Shown: positions 33,405-43,215, counted from the first letter of the stretch. The stretch: 64,000 nt of DNA from Nitrobacter sp035546855 (GCA_035546855.1 DASZVY010000054.1:26958-90957); one strand, 5' to 3'. Notes: generated by a model from the letters alone, not told the origin. Numbers and translations are program-made.

Positions 33405-34658
33405 TTACTTCGCGATCTTCACGAAGCTCGGATACTTCAGCTTGCCCTCGGCGATCTTCTTCGGCCAGACTACGACTTGCTTCTTGTCCTGCCACTGGAA
33501 GACGAGGCCGGTGACGAAGCCGGGGCCGGACTTGATGCCGTGGGTGAACTGGTCGTCCTTGCCGTAGAAGGCGATGTGGCCGATGGTGCCCTCGTAGTTG
33601 GTCTTCTCCATCTCCGCGACCATCTTGTCGGGATCGGTCGAGCCAGCGCGCTTGATCGCCTCGGCAATGATGTAGACATCGTCATAGGCGGTGTAGCCGG
33701 TGTAGGCCGGGTCGCTGCCGTACTTCTTCTTGTAGGCGGCGGCGAACGGCTTGGTCTTCGGCGTCACCGCGACATCGGCGGTCGCGACCGCGAGCGAGGG
33801 AATGCCTTCCGCCGCACCGTTGGTGTCGTTCCAGAAGGTCGGGCTCAGCGCCTGCGCGCTGATGCCGAACATCGCGACCGGCACCTGCTGGTTCTTCCAC
33901 TGCACCGTCGGCTGCACGCCGACGTGAGAAATGCCCGTCACGATCGCGTCGGGCTTGTTGGCCTCGATCTTGTTGAAGATCGGCGTGAAGTCGGTGGTGT
34001 CGGGCGAGAAGCGGATGTGGTCGGTGACCTTCAGCCCGGCCTTCGGCAGACAGGCGAGGTAGCCCTCGTCGAGCGGCTTGGTCCACGCCGCGTCCTCGCT
34101 CATGACGGCAACGGACTTCATCTTCAGTCCGTCGACCAGCAGGTCCTTGGCCGCATCGCAGACGAGTTGCGCCTGCGCCGCCGAGGTCAGATAGCCGTGG
34201 AAGGTGTATTTGTTCTTGGCGTAGTCCTTATGGATCGCGGCCGTGATCTCGTTCGAAGCCGCGCCCGGCGTGATGAACGGCATCTTCAGCCGCGCCGCCC
34301 ACGGCTCGAGCGCCAGCACCACCTCGCTGATGTAGCTCGAAATCACCGCGGAGACCTTGTCGTCGCTCACCGCGCGCTGGAAGGCGCGGACCGCGTCGGC
34401 CGACGAACTCTTGTCATCATAGACCACGATCTCGATCTTGCGGCCGTCGATGCCGCCCTTGGCGTTGATCTCGTCGGCCGCGATCTGGGCGCCGCCGCCG
34501 GTGGATTGGCCGGCGATCGCCTGCACCTCGGCGATCACGCCGATCTTGATCGGCGGCTTCGATTGCGCCAGCGCCGGCGCGGTGGTCATCGCCGCTGCGA
34601 GACCGAGCGCAAGCGGCATGGCGCCGCGCCATAACGCGATGGTATGCTTCGTCATCAT
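33405..34658 (-). CDS. Periplasmic substrate-binding protein of a branched-chain amino acid-type ABC transporter
   Basis: A 417-aa exported type I binding protein (LivJ/LivK, Peripla_BP_6). The signal peptide ends near ATTAPALAQS at about residue 32, and mature PPIKIGVIAEVQAIAG begins the first lobe. A GGGAG ribosome site precedes twin ATGs at 34658 and 34655; the second has better spacing. No permease or ATPase gene lies nearby, so it is an orphan that must use a distant transporter. Ligand is unknown: members bind amino acids, amides, urea or aromatic acids. Bradyrhizobiaceae carry many such orphans. Confidence 0.88.
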   Translation of the reverse strand: MMTKHTIALWRGAMPLALGLAAAMTTAPALAQSKPPIKIGVIAEVQAIAGQSTGGGAQIAADEINAKGGIDGRKIEIVVYDDKSSSADAVRAFQRAVSDDKVSAVISSYISEVVLALEPWAARLKMPFITPGAASNEITAAIHKDYAKNKYTFHGYLTSAAQAQLVCDAAKDLLVDGLKMKSVAVMSEDAAWTKPLDEGYLACLPKAGLKVTDHIRFSPDTTDFTPIFNKIEANKPDAIVTGISHVGVQPTVQWKNQQVPVAMFGISAQALSPTFWNDTNGAAEGIPSLAVATADVAVTPKTKPFAAAYKKKYGSDPAYTGYTAYDDVYIIAEAIKRAGSTDPDKMVAEMEKTNYEGTIGHIAFYGKDDQFTHGIKSGPGFVTGLVFQWQDKKQVVVWPKKIAEGKLKYPSFVKIAK

Positions 34659-34964
34659 CTTCTCCCAGACCGTTCTTGTTTTGCTTCAGTGCGCCCCTGC
34701 CTCGAAGGCGGGACCGGCCGAAGTCTAGACCCGCTTGGTCCATCGGTAAAATAACCTCGGCGCGCGCAACATCGACTTTAGGCGAAGGCGAGGTCGCATC
34801 ATCGGCGGTTCAGTCATCAGCGACGCCACGATTGGGTGAAGTCTGGTCAATCGATCCTGATCTCTCCCGCCGGGGAGCGGCCCGCGCTCATGTTGGATCG
34901 ACAGGGATGTCCGTCGTCGCGTGGCAAGCAGGCATGGCGCAACGGCTTCGGCGTCACGCCGTCT
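34659..34964. other. Intergenic region without recognised gene
   Basis: 306 bp between the start of the solute-binding protein gene and the stop of the SGNH hydrolase gene. It must contain the promoter of the binding protein. No conserved open frame, hairpin terminator or known motif was seen. Open frames in it are shadows without ribosome sites. Confidence 0.5.
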
Positions 34965-37040
34965 CTACTGCTGCGGAGCGGAGGGGATCGCCGCCGGCGG
35001 CATCGGCGGCTGAGGTCCGGCCGGCGGCGGAGCCGAAGGTTGGATGGCCGAGGGAGCCGGGGTCAGTTGGGCTGGCGCCGCCGTCGGCGAGGGCGGCGCC
35101 AGCGGTTCCTGCGTCACGTCGCCGGCGTCGGCCGCATTGAGGTGCAGCACGGTGGCGGCGGCGGGCAAGGCTGCGTCCGCCATGGCGGCGTGTCCCTCGG
35201 CGGTCGGATGGATCGCGCCGCCATACACAGCCGACAGCATTCCCCACGTGGCGTCATGGATATCGGACGGCTGCATCGCCGTGGGCAGGGCCTGCGGATA
35301 GGTCATCGCGGTGAAGTAGCTGTCGTCGGCATCACGGATCCAGCGCGCGCGCGGCAGATAGGCCCGAAACTCGCTGGCGCCCCGGCCGCAGGTCAACGGC
35401 TGCTGCGGGGCCGCCACGATATCGCTGACGAAGCTGTCACCCTTGGCGGAAAAGCACTGGCGGTCGAATTCGGGATCGCTGTCGGCGCGTGCGCAGAAGC
35501 CATGCGCGGCGAACGCCGCCTGATGCCCGTCGACGTATGTCATGCGGTCGGCATCGGGATTGCGGCACAACACACCGGACTGGCATAGCGCGACGGCTTT
35601 CAGGCGCGGCAGGAATTCGTTCTGCACATAGCCCGTCACCTGGGCCAGCCGCTGCGGGTCGGCGTTGAAGGCAGGATGGACGTCGAAGCCGGCGCGTCCG
35701 CCGGCGCAGGGCGCACCGTTCGCCAGCGCCGGGTTCGCGTAGGAGACGAACACGACGCGGGACATGTCGCCGTCGACCAGCGGCCTCAACGCCGCGCGCA
35801 GCCGGCCGAACGCCTGCGGCAGATCGGTGGTGAGGCTTGCGCGGGAATCGGCGACCGATGCGATCAGGCCGCCGCGCTTGAACAGGGCACGTTCGGTCGA
35901 GCCGTCGACGATGACGTCGGCGACCAGTCCCGAGAAGTCGATGTCGTTGGCGCCGATGGTCAGCAGCACGAGGTCGAGCTTGCGGTCGGGCTGCCGTCGT
36001 CTCGCCGCGGCCATGGCCTCGCGCAGTTCGGCAATCTGGCCGCTCACGGTCCCCTGGCATTTCGTCTTCAGGCATTCGCGGGCGCGCTGCGGTCCGAGCA
36101 GGCCGTCGGGAATGGTGGCGCCGGTGCAGGCCAGCGGCAGATAGGTGACGGCGATGTGCGGATACTGCACCGCCAGGGCCAGCGCCGTGCGCGTCTGGTA
36201 GCTGTAGAGCGACCGATGGCAGGCGGCGTTGAACCAGAGCGCGCTGTGCTGTTGCCAGCCTTGCAGCGAACCCGACGTGCCGCAGGCGCGGCCGCCCTTG
36301 AAGCCCGCGCGGCTCGGCCGGTAATACTCATCCGCCGCGCCGCCGAGGTAGGAGCGGAAGCAGAACCCCTCATCGGACAGCGCGATGGCGCGATCGGGAT
36401 TGCCTTCGCCGGACGCGATGGAGTCGCCGAGGCCGGCGATCAGGATATCGCGCACATTGATCTGGGTGGTGACATGCTGCGTGCCGCCGCCGCTCGTGAC
36501 GTCGACCGCAGCATTGGTGGCGCGGCCATAGCGCGCCCGGAAGTTGATCGGCTCGGCGCAATCCTTCGTCGTGGTGCGCGGGCCGTCGCCGTCGTCGAAC
36601 GACCAGGCACAGGTTGCGCCGACAGGGACGGCGCCCGTGAGTTGGACAGTCACGGGATGATCGGCCGGTGTCAGATAGCTTTCCTTGACGTTGTCCCGGA
36701 TGCAGGGCTCGCTGATGCGTCCGTTCAGATCAATGCAGAGGCGGTTCACCGCATTGCGCGCCCAACCTCGTCCGTCGCTCTGCAGTTCCAGGGCGTCCTC
36801 GGAGGCGAGGATGCTCTGGTTGCGCTCGGTTTCGACGTGGATCTGGAAATCCCGCGACTCCCGGAACAGCCGGAAGCGATTGCGCACTTCCCATGAAATC
36901 TGCATTCCCCCGCTTGGGGCGTCGACGGCCGATGGATCGGACGCGTCCTGCGCGGCGGACGGTGATGGAACGACGGCAGCGAGCGTGGCCAGCAGCAGGA
37001 CGGCGAGGACCAGCCGGGAGAAAGCGTGAGTTCGGATCAT
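34965..37040 (-). CDS. Exported SGNH/GDSL-family hydrolase
   Basis: A 691-aa secreted or periplasmic protein. The signal peptide (about 1-30) ends near PSPSAAQDA. A ~150-residue N-terminal beta-rich region with a PKD-like look precedes the hydrolase domain: block I GLGDSIASGEG at about 200, block III TIGANDIDF, and the His block HPTAEGHAAM at about 608. The C-terminal ~70 residues are Pro/Ala-rich. Such enzymes are lipases, esterases or sugar O-acetyl hydrolases. It is much longer than common GDSL enzymes. It lies 75 bp after a flippase-like membrane protein gene on the same strand, suggesting a joint envelope role. Substrate unknown. Confidence 0.85.
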   Translation of the reverse strand: MIRTHAFSRLVLAVLLLATLAAVVPSPSAAQDASDPSAVDAPSGGMQISWEVRNRFRLFRESRDFQIHVETERNQSILASEDALELQSDGRGWARNAVNRLCIDLNGRISEPCIRDNVKESYLTPADHPVTVQLTGAVPVGATCAWSFDDGDGPRTTTKDCAEPINFRARYGRATNAAVDVTSGGGTQHVTTQINVRDILIAGLGDSIASGEGNPDRAIALSDEGFCFRSYLGGAADEYYRPSRAGFKGGRACGTSGSLQGWQQHSALWFNAACHRSLYSYQTRTALALAVQYPHIAVTYLPLACTGATIPDGLLGPQRARECLKTKCQGTVSGQIAELREAMAAARRRQPDRKLDLVLLTIGANDIDFSGLVADVIVDGSTERALFKRGGLIASVADSRASLTTDLPQAFGRLRAALRPLVDGDMSRVVFVSYANPALANGAPCAGGRAGFDVHPAFNADPQRLAQVTGYVQNEFLPRLKAVALCQSGVLCRNPDADRMTYVDGHQAAFAAHGFCARADSDPEFDRQCFSAKGDSFVSDIVAAPQQPLTCGRGASEFRAYLPRARWIRDADDSYFTAMTYPQALPTAMQPSDIHDATWGMLSAVYGGAIHPTAEGHAAMADAALPAAATVLHLNAADAGDVTQEPLAPPSPTAAPAQLTPAPSAIQPSAPPPAGPQPPMPPAAIPSAPQQ

Positions 37041-37114
37041 GATGCGTTTGACGTGACAGATGGGGCGGAAATAAGAGGGAGCGAGCCGGCAAATCCGCCT
37101 AATGCAGGTTTGGA

Positions 37115-38197
37115 TCAGTTTTGTGGCACCCGGGCCTTGACGGCGCGGGGCCGCGGCGCCGCCGTCTTGTGGGCCGTCGCCGTCTGAATGGTGTCGCCGT
37201 TCGACTTGCGGCGCTCCTTCCAGGGCAGCACGACGTTCAACCACAGCTCGCGTGTTCCCATGATTGTGATGGCGATCGCGAACGGGATCATGAAGTAGAG
37301 GACGCGGAAGCACAGCAGCGTCGCCAGCATCTGCTCCTTGCTGAACTGGGGCAGCGCCACCAGCATGGCCGCATCGAACACGCCAAGGCTGCCGGGCGCG
37401 TGGCTCGCGAAGCCGAGCAGGGTCGCCAGAATGAAGACAACCGCCACGGAGACGAAATCGATCGCCGGATGGGCCGGCATCAAAAGGTACATCGCGAGCG
37501 AGCAGAAGCCGAGATCCACCACCCCGATCAGGATCTGCACGAAGGTCAGCCGGGCCGAGGGCAGCACCACTTTCCAGCCGTTCTGGCCGAGTTCGCGCCG
37601 GTTGCGGCCGGTGATGATCCACGCCAGATAGATCCCGATGCCGGCGAGGCAGCCGAGCGCGATCAGCCGGTTGATTGGCGGCGGCAGCAGATCCATCGCG
37701 CTCGCGGCCCACGGGTGCCAGGTCATTCCGATGCCAAGCACAAACAGGTTGCCGAGCCAGAATGTCAGCCCGGAGATAAAGCAGATTTTCGCGACGTCGA
37801 TGGCGCTCAGGCCGTAATCCGAATAGATCCGAAACCGGATCGCCCCGCCGGTGAAGACGGTCGCGCCGATGTTGTGGCCGATCGTGTAGCTGGTGAAGGC
37901 CGACAGCGCCGCGATCCGGTAGGGCACATAGTCCTTGCCGATCGTGCGCAGCGCGAAGAAGTCATAGAACGTGAGCGTGCAGAACGCGCCGACCACGCAG
38001 AGCGCGGCGAGCGCGATCTGATGCGGCGACTTCTCGGTCAGCGCGATCAGCACGACGCCGGTATCGACGCCCTTGAGGGTGCGAACGAGGGTACTGATGG
38101 CGAACGCGATGATAAGAAGGCTCGCGACGATCCCCAGCCGCTTCCAGCCGATCCATTCCTTGAAACCGCGCTGGATCGCGGTCAGCAGTCGATGCAT
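37115..38197 (-). CDS. Lysylphosphatidylglycerol synthase TM-region (UPF0104/MprF-like) membrane protein
   Basis: A 360-aa polytopic protein of about eight helices, the flippase-like half of MprF without the aminoacyl-transferase domain. The family-like motif SYTIGHNIGATVFTGGAIRF lies near residue 105 and GFASHAPGSLGVFDA near residue 270. The C-terminal tail is basic (RPRAVKARVPQN). It precedes the SGNH hydrolase gene by 75 bp on the same strand. It is only distantly similar to the member at 2065-3021. Lipid or glycolipid translocation is inferred, substrate unknown. Confidence 0.85.
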   Translation of the reverse strand: MHRLLTAIQRGFKEWIGWKRLGIVASLLIIAFAISTLVRTLKGVDTGVVLIALTEKSPHQIALAALCVVGAFCTLTFYDFFALRTIGKDYVPYRIAALSAFTSYTIGHNIGATVFTGGAIRFRIYSDYGLSAIDVAKICFISGLTFWLGNLFVLGIGMTWHPWAASAMDLLPPPINRLIALGCLAGIGIYLAWIITGRNRRELGQNGWKVVLPSARLTFVQILIGVVDLGFCSLAMYLLMPAHPAIDFVSVAVVFILATLLGFASHAPGSLGVFDAAMLVALPQFSKEQMLATLLCFRVLYFMIPFAIAITIMGTRELWLNVVLPWKERRKSNGDTIQTATAHKTAAPRPRAVKARVPQN

Positions 38198-38687
38198 TCG
38201 TCCTCCCGGCTAATGGTCCTTTTCTAACATTCGCATCCCGTTTCAGCGAGTCTGCCCGCGAATGTCAGAAACACACCGGATCGGCAACACGTTCAGAGCC
38301 AATTGAGGCAATCGACGGCAAACGACTGTCCAGTCACTCATACGCGAAAAGGTCATAAGACAAAAACGGATCCTTGGGCAGTCCTTGACAGCGTCGGCTC
38401 CGGCTTTTGACCCCTGGCCGAACATACGTCACAACGCCTTCATATCACCACAAAATAGCCACGGGCCGCGCCGGGCTGTCTGGGCCGTAGCTTACATATA
38501 GGCGCTCTCCTTGCCGTTCGCATCCCGATTCTGCCGTCCTCCAGCGCAGACAGTTCAAGGCCGTCATTCCGAGACGGTCATGCGAAGCATGGCCCTGAAG
38601 GACGGCGTCCATCCTTCAACGCTCGCGACATTGTCATGGTCATGCAGGCTTCGGGCTGACGTGCGGTTGCGGACGGCTTCGCCGCAG
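38198..38687. other. 490-bp intergenic region without recognised gene
   Basis: No open frame with a ribosome site or family similarity. The stretch near 38550-38650 contains imperfect inverted segments around GTCATTCCGAGACGGTCATG that look like a decayed dispersed repeat. TTGACA at about 38394 has no convincing -10 partner. It probably holds the promoter of the flippase-like gene near its left end. Confidence 0.45.
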
Positions 38688-39119
38688 TTATCCCCGCAAC
38701 GCGAAATGCGCGCCGCAAAACGCCATCAGCGCGCCGAGGCAGAGCGCGGCCACACCGGCCAGCACGCCTGAAATCGTCGGGACCGCGCTCGGCGCGGACG
38801 CCGCCTGACCGACGCCGGCCAGCACCAGCACGCCGACCGCGATCAGGAATTGCCGCATCCGCCGCGGGATCCGGCCGGACGCCGCGCTATGCATCAGCGT
38901 CGCCGTGAAATACCCGCCGCAGAATCCGGCGGCGGCAATCAGCCACCACGCGATGGCGGCGCCGGCCGGCATGAGGTCGGGGCCATCCGAACGCCACAGG
39001 CCGCCGAGATCGAGGCCGTAACGCGCGCCGAGCATGTGGACGGCGAGGGCGATGAGCACGCCCGTCACCATGGCACCTGCAAGGATCAGGTGACGCGGAA
39101 AATATGTCGTGTCGGCCAT
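38688..39119 (-). CDS. Small integral membrane protein of unknown function
   Basis: A 143-aa hydrophobic protein with four predicted helices at about residues 10-30, 53-76, 88-108 and 114-138. No known domain was recognised. The ATG at 39119 yields MADTTYFPRHLILAGA. It diverges from another membrane protein of unknown function that starts 69 bp away. Codon use is like its neighbours, so the gene is probably real. Confidence 0.65.
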   Translation of the reverse strand: MADTTYFPRHLILAGAMVTGVLIALAVHMLGARYGLDLGGLWRSDGPDLMPAGAAIAWWLIAAAGFCGGYFTATLMHSAASGRIPRRMRQFLIAVGVLVLAGVGQAASAPSAVPTISGVLAGVAALCLGALMAFCGAHFALRG

Positions 39120-39187
39120 GGCGATTTGTAGGATACAAGACCACGGGCGCGCAAGTTCGCGCGCCGCGATGCGGGGGACAGAGAGAC

Positions 39188-39766
39188 GTGACGCAACCGC
39201 CGGGCGAGGCGCCGCAGTATGCGTTCAGGGCATCGCTGATCGGATCGGCCCATGCCTTCTCGCTCACCGACGACGGTCTCTCGTGGCAGATCGGCAGCCG
39301 TTCCGGCGTCTGGCGCTACAGTGATATCGCGGACCTCCGGCTGTCCTACCGGCCGATCTCGATGCAGTCGCGACGCTTCCGCGCCGATCTTCGCCACTGG
39401 AACGGCAGCCGGCTCTCGGTGCTGTCGACGACATGGCAGACGGCAACGCTGATGGCCCCGCAGGATACCGGCTATCGCACCTTCATCGTCGACCTGCACC
39501 GGCGCCTCGCGCAGCACGGCGCGCGGACGAGCCTGGCCGGGGGCCTCAAGCCGATGCTCTATTGGCCCGGCGCCGGTCTCATCGCGCTGGTCGCCGCCGC
39601 GATGGCCGGTCTGCTGGTGCGTGCGCTGGTTGTCGGCGAATGGGCAGGGGCATTGTTCGTGGTCGGCTTCGCTGCGCTGTTCGGCTGGCAGATCGGCAAC
39701 TTCATGTGGCGCAACCGGCCGCGCGCCTACACGTTCGATGCGGTGCCCGGGGATCTGCTGCCGTAG
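39188..39766 (+). CDS. Membrane protein of unknown function with N-terminal PH-like region
   Basis: A 192-aa protein. The first ~115 residues are soluble and beta-rich (FSLTDDGLSWQIGSRSG, WRYSDIADLRLSY), suggesting a PH-like fold. Two transmembrane helices follow at about 123-145 and 148-168. The GTG at 39188 follows the purine-rich GGGACAGAGAGAC, while an ATG-led extension to 39104 overlaps the divergent gene. No function is known to me. It diverges from another small membrane protein. Confidence 0.68.
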   Translation: MTQPPGEAPQYAFRASLIGSAHAFSLTDDGLSWQIGSRSGVWRYSDIADLRLSYRPISMQSRRFRADLRHWNGSRLSVLSTTWQTATLMAPQDTGYRTFIVDLHRRLAQHGARTSLAGGLKPMLYWPGAGLIALVAAAMAGLLVRALVVGEWAGALFVVGFAALFGWQIGNFMWRNRPRAYTFDAVPGDLLP

Positions 39767-39871
39767 GCGGCCTGCCGGATCTGCGACATTGCAACCGGGC
39801 GATACCAAATGTGACTTCGCGATCTTCGGCACGGCTGCCAATCTGGCCCCGGGCGACGGTCGGGATGGGTC

Positions 39872-40465
39872 ATGGCGGAGGATGGCACGCGAGCGCTGAC
39901 GGACGATGTCATCGCCAGGATCAACACAACGCACCTTGCCGTGACGCCACTCGCGCCCGCCGATCTCCTGTTCGTGTTCGGCACCCGCGAGGATGTCGCG
40001 CTGCGGGTCGCCGAAGCCGGCCGCTTATGGCGCGGCGCGTTTTTCCGATGGGCGATCGTGAGCGGCGGCGTAACGCCGGGGTCGCCGCTATCCGAATGCG
40101 CGATCATCAAGGCTGCCATGGTCGAACAGGGTATTCCGGCCGACCGCATCCTCGAGGAACACCGGGCGACCAACACCGGCGAAAACGTCATTTTCGCGCT
40201 GCCGGTCATTGACGCGCGGCTAGGTCTCGCTGCCGTTCGCAGCGTCATCTGTCTCGGCAACACGTGGACCGGCCGCCGCTATCCAATGACGCTGCACCGG
40301 CATTGGCCGGCGGTGGACAAGATGCTGGTCACCGTCGACGGCTTCGGTCTGCCACGCGAACTCTGGCACACGCATCCGGTGTTCCGGGCCCGGGTCCTGG
40401 CCGAATGGGCCAAGATCGAGCCCTATAAGGCGAAAGGCTTTATTGCGGCGTGGCCGGACCGATGA
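39872..40465 (+). CDS. YdcF/SanA/ElyC (DUF218) family protein
   Basis: A 197-aa protein of the DUF218 family. The defining segments are LLFVFGTREDVALR, the loop SGGVTPGSPLSEC and the motif ILEEHRATNTGENVIFA, where Glu, Asn-Thr and Glu-Asn are conserved. No transmembrane helix is visible, so it resembles cytoplasmic YdcF, which binds S-adenosylmethionine, rather than the envelope proteins SanA and ElyC. Biochemical role is unresolved. It is 105 bp after the previous gene. Confidence 0.85.
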   Translation: MAEDGTRALTDDVIARINTTHLAVTPLAPADLLFVFGTREDVALRVAEAGRLWRGAFFRWAIVSGGVTPGSPLSECAIIKAAMVEQGIPADRILEEHRATNTGENVIFALPVIDARLGLAAVRSVICLGNTWTGRRYPMTLHRHWPAVDKMLVTVDGFGLPRELWHTHPVFRARVLAEWAKIEPYKAKGFIAAWPDR

Positions 40466-40531
40466 CGAATCCCGTTGCAGCCGGCGGCGGACGATGACGC
40501 CTCATTTCCGGTCAGACTCCGAAGTCGGGGC

Positions 40532-40957
40532 TCAGTGCCGCACCACCAGCACCGAGCATTTGGCGTAGCGCACCACGTGGCCGGCGTTGGAGCCGAGGAA
40601 GTAGGTCTTCATCGCAGGCCGGTGCGAGGTCATGACAATGAGGTCGGCCTTGATCGCGGCGGCCTCTTCCAAAATCTCGTGGTAGATGCCGCCCTGCCGC
40701 ACAACGGTGGAAACGCGCGCGGGATCGATGCCGGATTCGCGGGCGACGATCTCGAGCGCCTCCTCGGACGACTGGCGCTGCTGGGCGTCGAAATCCGCCG
40801 GCACATACTCGGCCAGCATCACCGGCGTCATCTGCTGCACGTTGAGCAGCCGCACCGTGCCATCAGAGGATTGCGCCAGCGCTGCCGCATTCGCGATCGC
40901 CGGCTTGGCGAGATCGGTATCGGCCAGATCGATCGGGACGAGAATGGATTTGAACAT
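40532..40957 (-). CDS. Universal stress protein UspA family
   Basis: A 141-aa single-domain protein. The N-terminus FKSILVPIDLADTDLAKPAI and the nucleotide-binding C-terminal motif GSNAGHVVRYAKCSVLVVRH (a G-x-N-A variant of G-2x-G-9x-G-S/T) mark an ATP-type UspA domain. Such proteins help survival under starvation or oxygen stress. It stands alone, between DUF218 and SixA genes. Confidence 0.92.
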   Translation of the reverse strand: MFKSILVPIDLADTDLAKPAIANAAALAQSSDGTVRLLNVQQMTPVMLAEYVPADFDAQQRQSSEEALEIVARESGIDPARVSTVVRQGGIYHEILEEAAAIKADLIVMTSHRPAMKTYFLGSNAGHVVRYAKCSVLVVRH

Positions 40958-41044
40958 GCGCGCCTCCCTGTCATGACGACTGTATCACAAAACACGGCGC
41001 TGGCGATGTAACCGGCTGCCGGATTTCGAAGCCGGCGGCATCGC

Positions 41045-41581
41045 TCAAGCCTCGTTCAGCAACCGCGGGCTGACGAAGCGTTCGAGCCGTCCGCGGCGGA
41101 ATGAGACGTCATTCCAGCCGCCGGACGCGAAGTCGATGACGGCAAGGCCGGATGTCGGGAAGTTGTCGTCGAGCGCGCGGCGTCCGGCCTCGTCGCCGCC
41201 GCTGCCGATCAGAGCCAGCGCGATTTCGTGGAGGCCGGGATTATGACCGACGATCATCAATCGTTCGGGATTTTCGGTCGCGGCCGCGCGTATGATAGCC
41301 AGCAGGTGCGCCGGCTCGGCGCCATAGATATCAGGCAGGAATGCCGCGGGCGGTTCGGGCGTGCCGGTCATGCTCCGCCGCACGAGGTCCCAGGTTTCGC
41401 GTGCGCGCACCGCCGTCGAGACCAGCACGAGGTCGGGCCGCAGCGCCGCCTGTCCGGCCAGCCATTCGCCGACCATGACAGCGTCCTTGCGGCCGCGCGC
41501 ATCGAGCCGGCGATCCCGGTCCAGGCCGCTCGGCGCGTCGCTTTCGGTCTTGGCATGGCGAAGCAGCATCAAACGGTGCAT
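41045..41581 (-). CDS. SixA-type phosphohistidine phosphatase (histidine phosphatase superfamily)
   Basis: A 178-aa phosphatase with the catalytic RHA motif at the N-terminus (LMLLRHAKTES, His9) and the second His in VGHNPGLHEIA. ARGRKDAVMVGEWL and STAVRARETW complete the SixA pattern. SixA removes phosphate from histidine of Hpt domains or of nitrogen-PTS proteins in other bacteria. An Hpt protein lies 10 kb away (30666), but a link is only speculative. The ATG at 41581 gives MHRLMLL; the longer frame to 41605 is less likely. Confidence 0.88.
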   Translation of the reverse strand: MHRLMLLRHAKTESDAPSGLDRDRRLDARGRKDAVMVGEWLAGQAALRPDLVLVSTAVRARETWDLVRRSMTGTPEPPAAFLPDIYGAEPAHLLAIIRAAATENPERLMIVGHNPGLHEIALALIGSGGDEAGRRALDDNFPTSGLAVIDFASGGWNDVSFRRGRLERFVSPRLLNEA

Positions 41582-41787
41582 GACGGACTCTTCGATTCGC
41601 GTCACAACCGTGACCCGTTCTCATATTGCGTTGCGCGCGGGGCGAATGGGATGCGACTCTTGGTTCTTTGTACGAGCAATCTTGCAACCACCCTAACCCG
41701 ATGTCGCATTGACACCAAACCGGCGGATTCGTCGACAGCCCGCCTGGCCAGGGTGACAAGCGGCGCGCGGGCCCCTAAGACAATGCC

Positions 41788-43215
41788 ATGATGTCGGAGA
41801 CACCGACTGCGACCAATGAGCCCGCCGGTCCATCCGCGGCCGAAACGGAACCTGTCCGGCTGACTTTCGATCTCGATGCCGACGTTTGCGTGGTCGGCGC
41901 CGGGCTGGCCGGTCTGACGGTGGCGCTGGCCGCGGCGCAGCGCGGCGCCAGCGTCGCGGTGCTCGAGGGGCGCCGCGTCGGCTGGAATGCCTCGGGACAT
42001 CAACTCGGCACGGTGATGCCGGGCTACGCGCTTCCGCTCGGCGATCTGATTGCGCGCGTCGGTTTCGAGGACGCGCGGGAACTCTGGACGCTGTCGCAGC
42101 AGGGCGTGGAAGCTGTGCGGGTCACCGCGCGCGCAATGGATGGCATCGCATTGAAGGACGGCGTGCTCGAGGTGTCCAATGTCGATACCGGCGATCAGCT
42201 CATCAGCCGCCTGCAGATGCTGAGCGAAGATTTCGGCACCGACGTGGAAGGCTGGCAGGTCGAGCGCGTGCGGGACACGCTGCGGACGCGCCGCTATTTC
42301 CATGCGGTTCATTATCCCAACGCATTCCAACTCGACGGCCGCGCCTATCTGCGCGGGCTCGCGGCATTGGCCCATGCCGCGGGCGCGCGCATTTATGAGG
42401 ACACGCCGGCGGTCGACATCGATGCAGCGGGCATCAGGAAGCGCATCGTGACGCCGCAGGCGCGCTTGCGGGCATCGCATGTCGTGCTGGCGGGCAACGT
42501 CCATCTCGGCGAAGCGTCGCGGCGGCTGTCCGAAACGCTCTTGCCGGTCTGGCGCTATGCCGCAATCACCGCGCCGCTGGGCGAGCGCCTTGCCGAGATC
42601 GTCAACTTTCAGGGGTCGGTGCTCGATGCCGCCGGCATCGATCATTTCCGCATCGTCGACGGCAACCGGCTGATGTGGGCGAGCCCGGAGACCACGTGGG
42701 CCGCGCGGCCGCAGCGTTTTGCCGGTGCGATCCGCCGCCGTATCCGCACCATCTTTCCGGCGCTCGGCAAGGTGGAGATCGCCGAGACCTTTGCCGGTGC
42801 CACCGGTCAGACCATTCACGGCATGCCGCAGATCGGCCAGTTGCGCCCCGGCCTCTGGGTGGCGAGCGGTTTCGGACGGCAGGGCATGAACACCTCGGCC
42901 GTGGCCGGCGAGATCATCGCCAGCGGAATCATGTCGCGGGACGACCGCTGGCGGTTGTTCGCTCCGTTCGAACTGGTCTGGGCCGGCGGCACCACGGGTC
43001 GCGTCGCCGGCCACGCGATCGGCCTGGGGACGCGGTTCGGCTCGGCCGCCGCCGGAACGCTGGCGCGCTATCGGGAGCGGGCCCTGGCTCGCGAGACGGC
43101 GCGGGAAGTGCGGCTCGCCGCCGCCAACCGGCAGGCATGGACGGGTCCGTCCGCCCTCCAGGAGGAACCGGCATCGCAATCGCGGGAGACGGCGGAGGGC
43201 AGGGAGTCGGCTTGA
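41788..43215 (+). CDS. FAD-dependent amino acid/amine oxidoreductase (DadA/PuuB-like)
   Basis: A 475-aa flavoprotein of the DAO superfamily. The dinucleotide motif VCVVGAGLAGLTVALAAA begins near residue 33, followed by the FAD-contact RRVGWNASGHQLG and a C-terminal GLWVASGFGRQGMNTSAVAG. It is most like gamma-glutamylputrescine oxidase or D-amino-acid dehydrogenases. Starts at 41788 and 41791 (MMSE) are equivalent. The C-terminal 50 residues are charged and beyond the family core. No pathway genes adjoin, so the substrate is open. MsrB follows 119 bp later. Confidence 0.87.
   Translation: MMSETPTATNEPAGPSAAETEPVRLTFDLDADVCVVGAGLAGLTVALAAAQRGASVAVLEGRRVGWNASGHQLGTVMPGYALPLGDLIARVGFEDARELWTLSQQGVEAVRVTARAMDGIALKDGVLEVSNVDTGDQLISRLQMLSEDFGTDVEGWQVERVRDTLRTRRYFHAVHYPNAFQLDGRAYLRGLAALAHAAGARIYEDTPAVDIDAAGIRKRIVTPQARLRASHVVLAGNVHLGEASRRLSETLLPVWRYAAITAPLGERLAEIVNFQGSVLDAAGIDHFRIVDGNRLMWASPETTWAARPQRFAGAIRRRIRTIFPALGKVEIAETFAGATGQTIHGMPQIGQLRPGLWVASGFGRQGMNTSAVAGEIIASGIMSRDDRWRLFAPFELVWAGGTTGRVAGHAIGLGTRFGSAAAGTLARYRERALARETAREVRLAAANRQAWTGPSALQEEPASQSRETAEGRESA

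Noticed and set aside
38190..38690. Promoter or small gene in the 490-bp gap
   Set aside because: TTGACA near 38394 lacks a good -10, and no open frame has a ribosome site or similarity. Left as unassigned.
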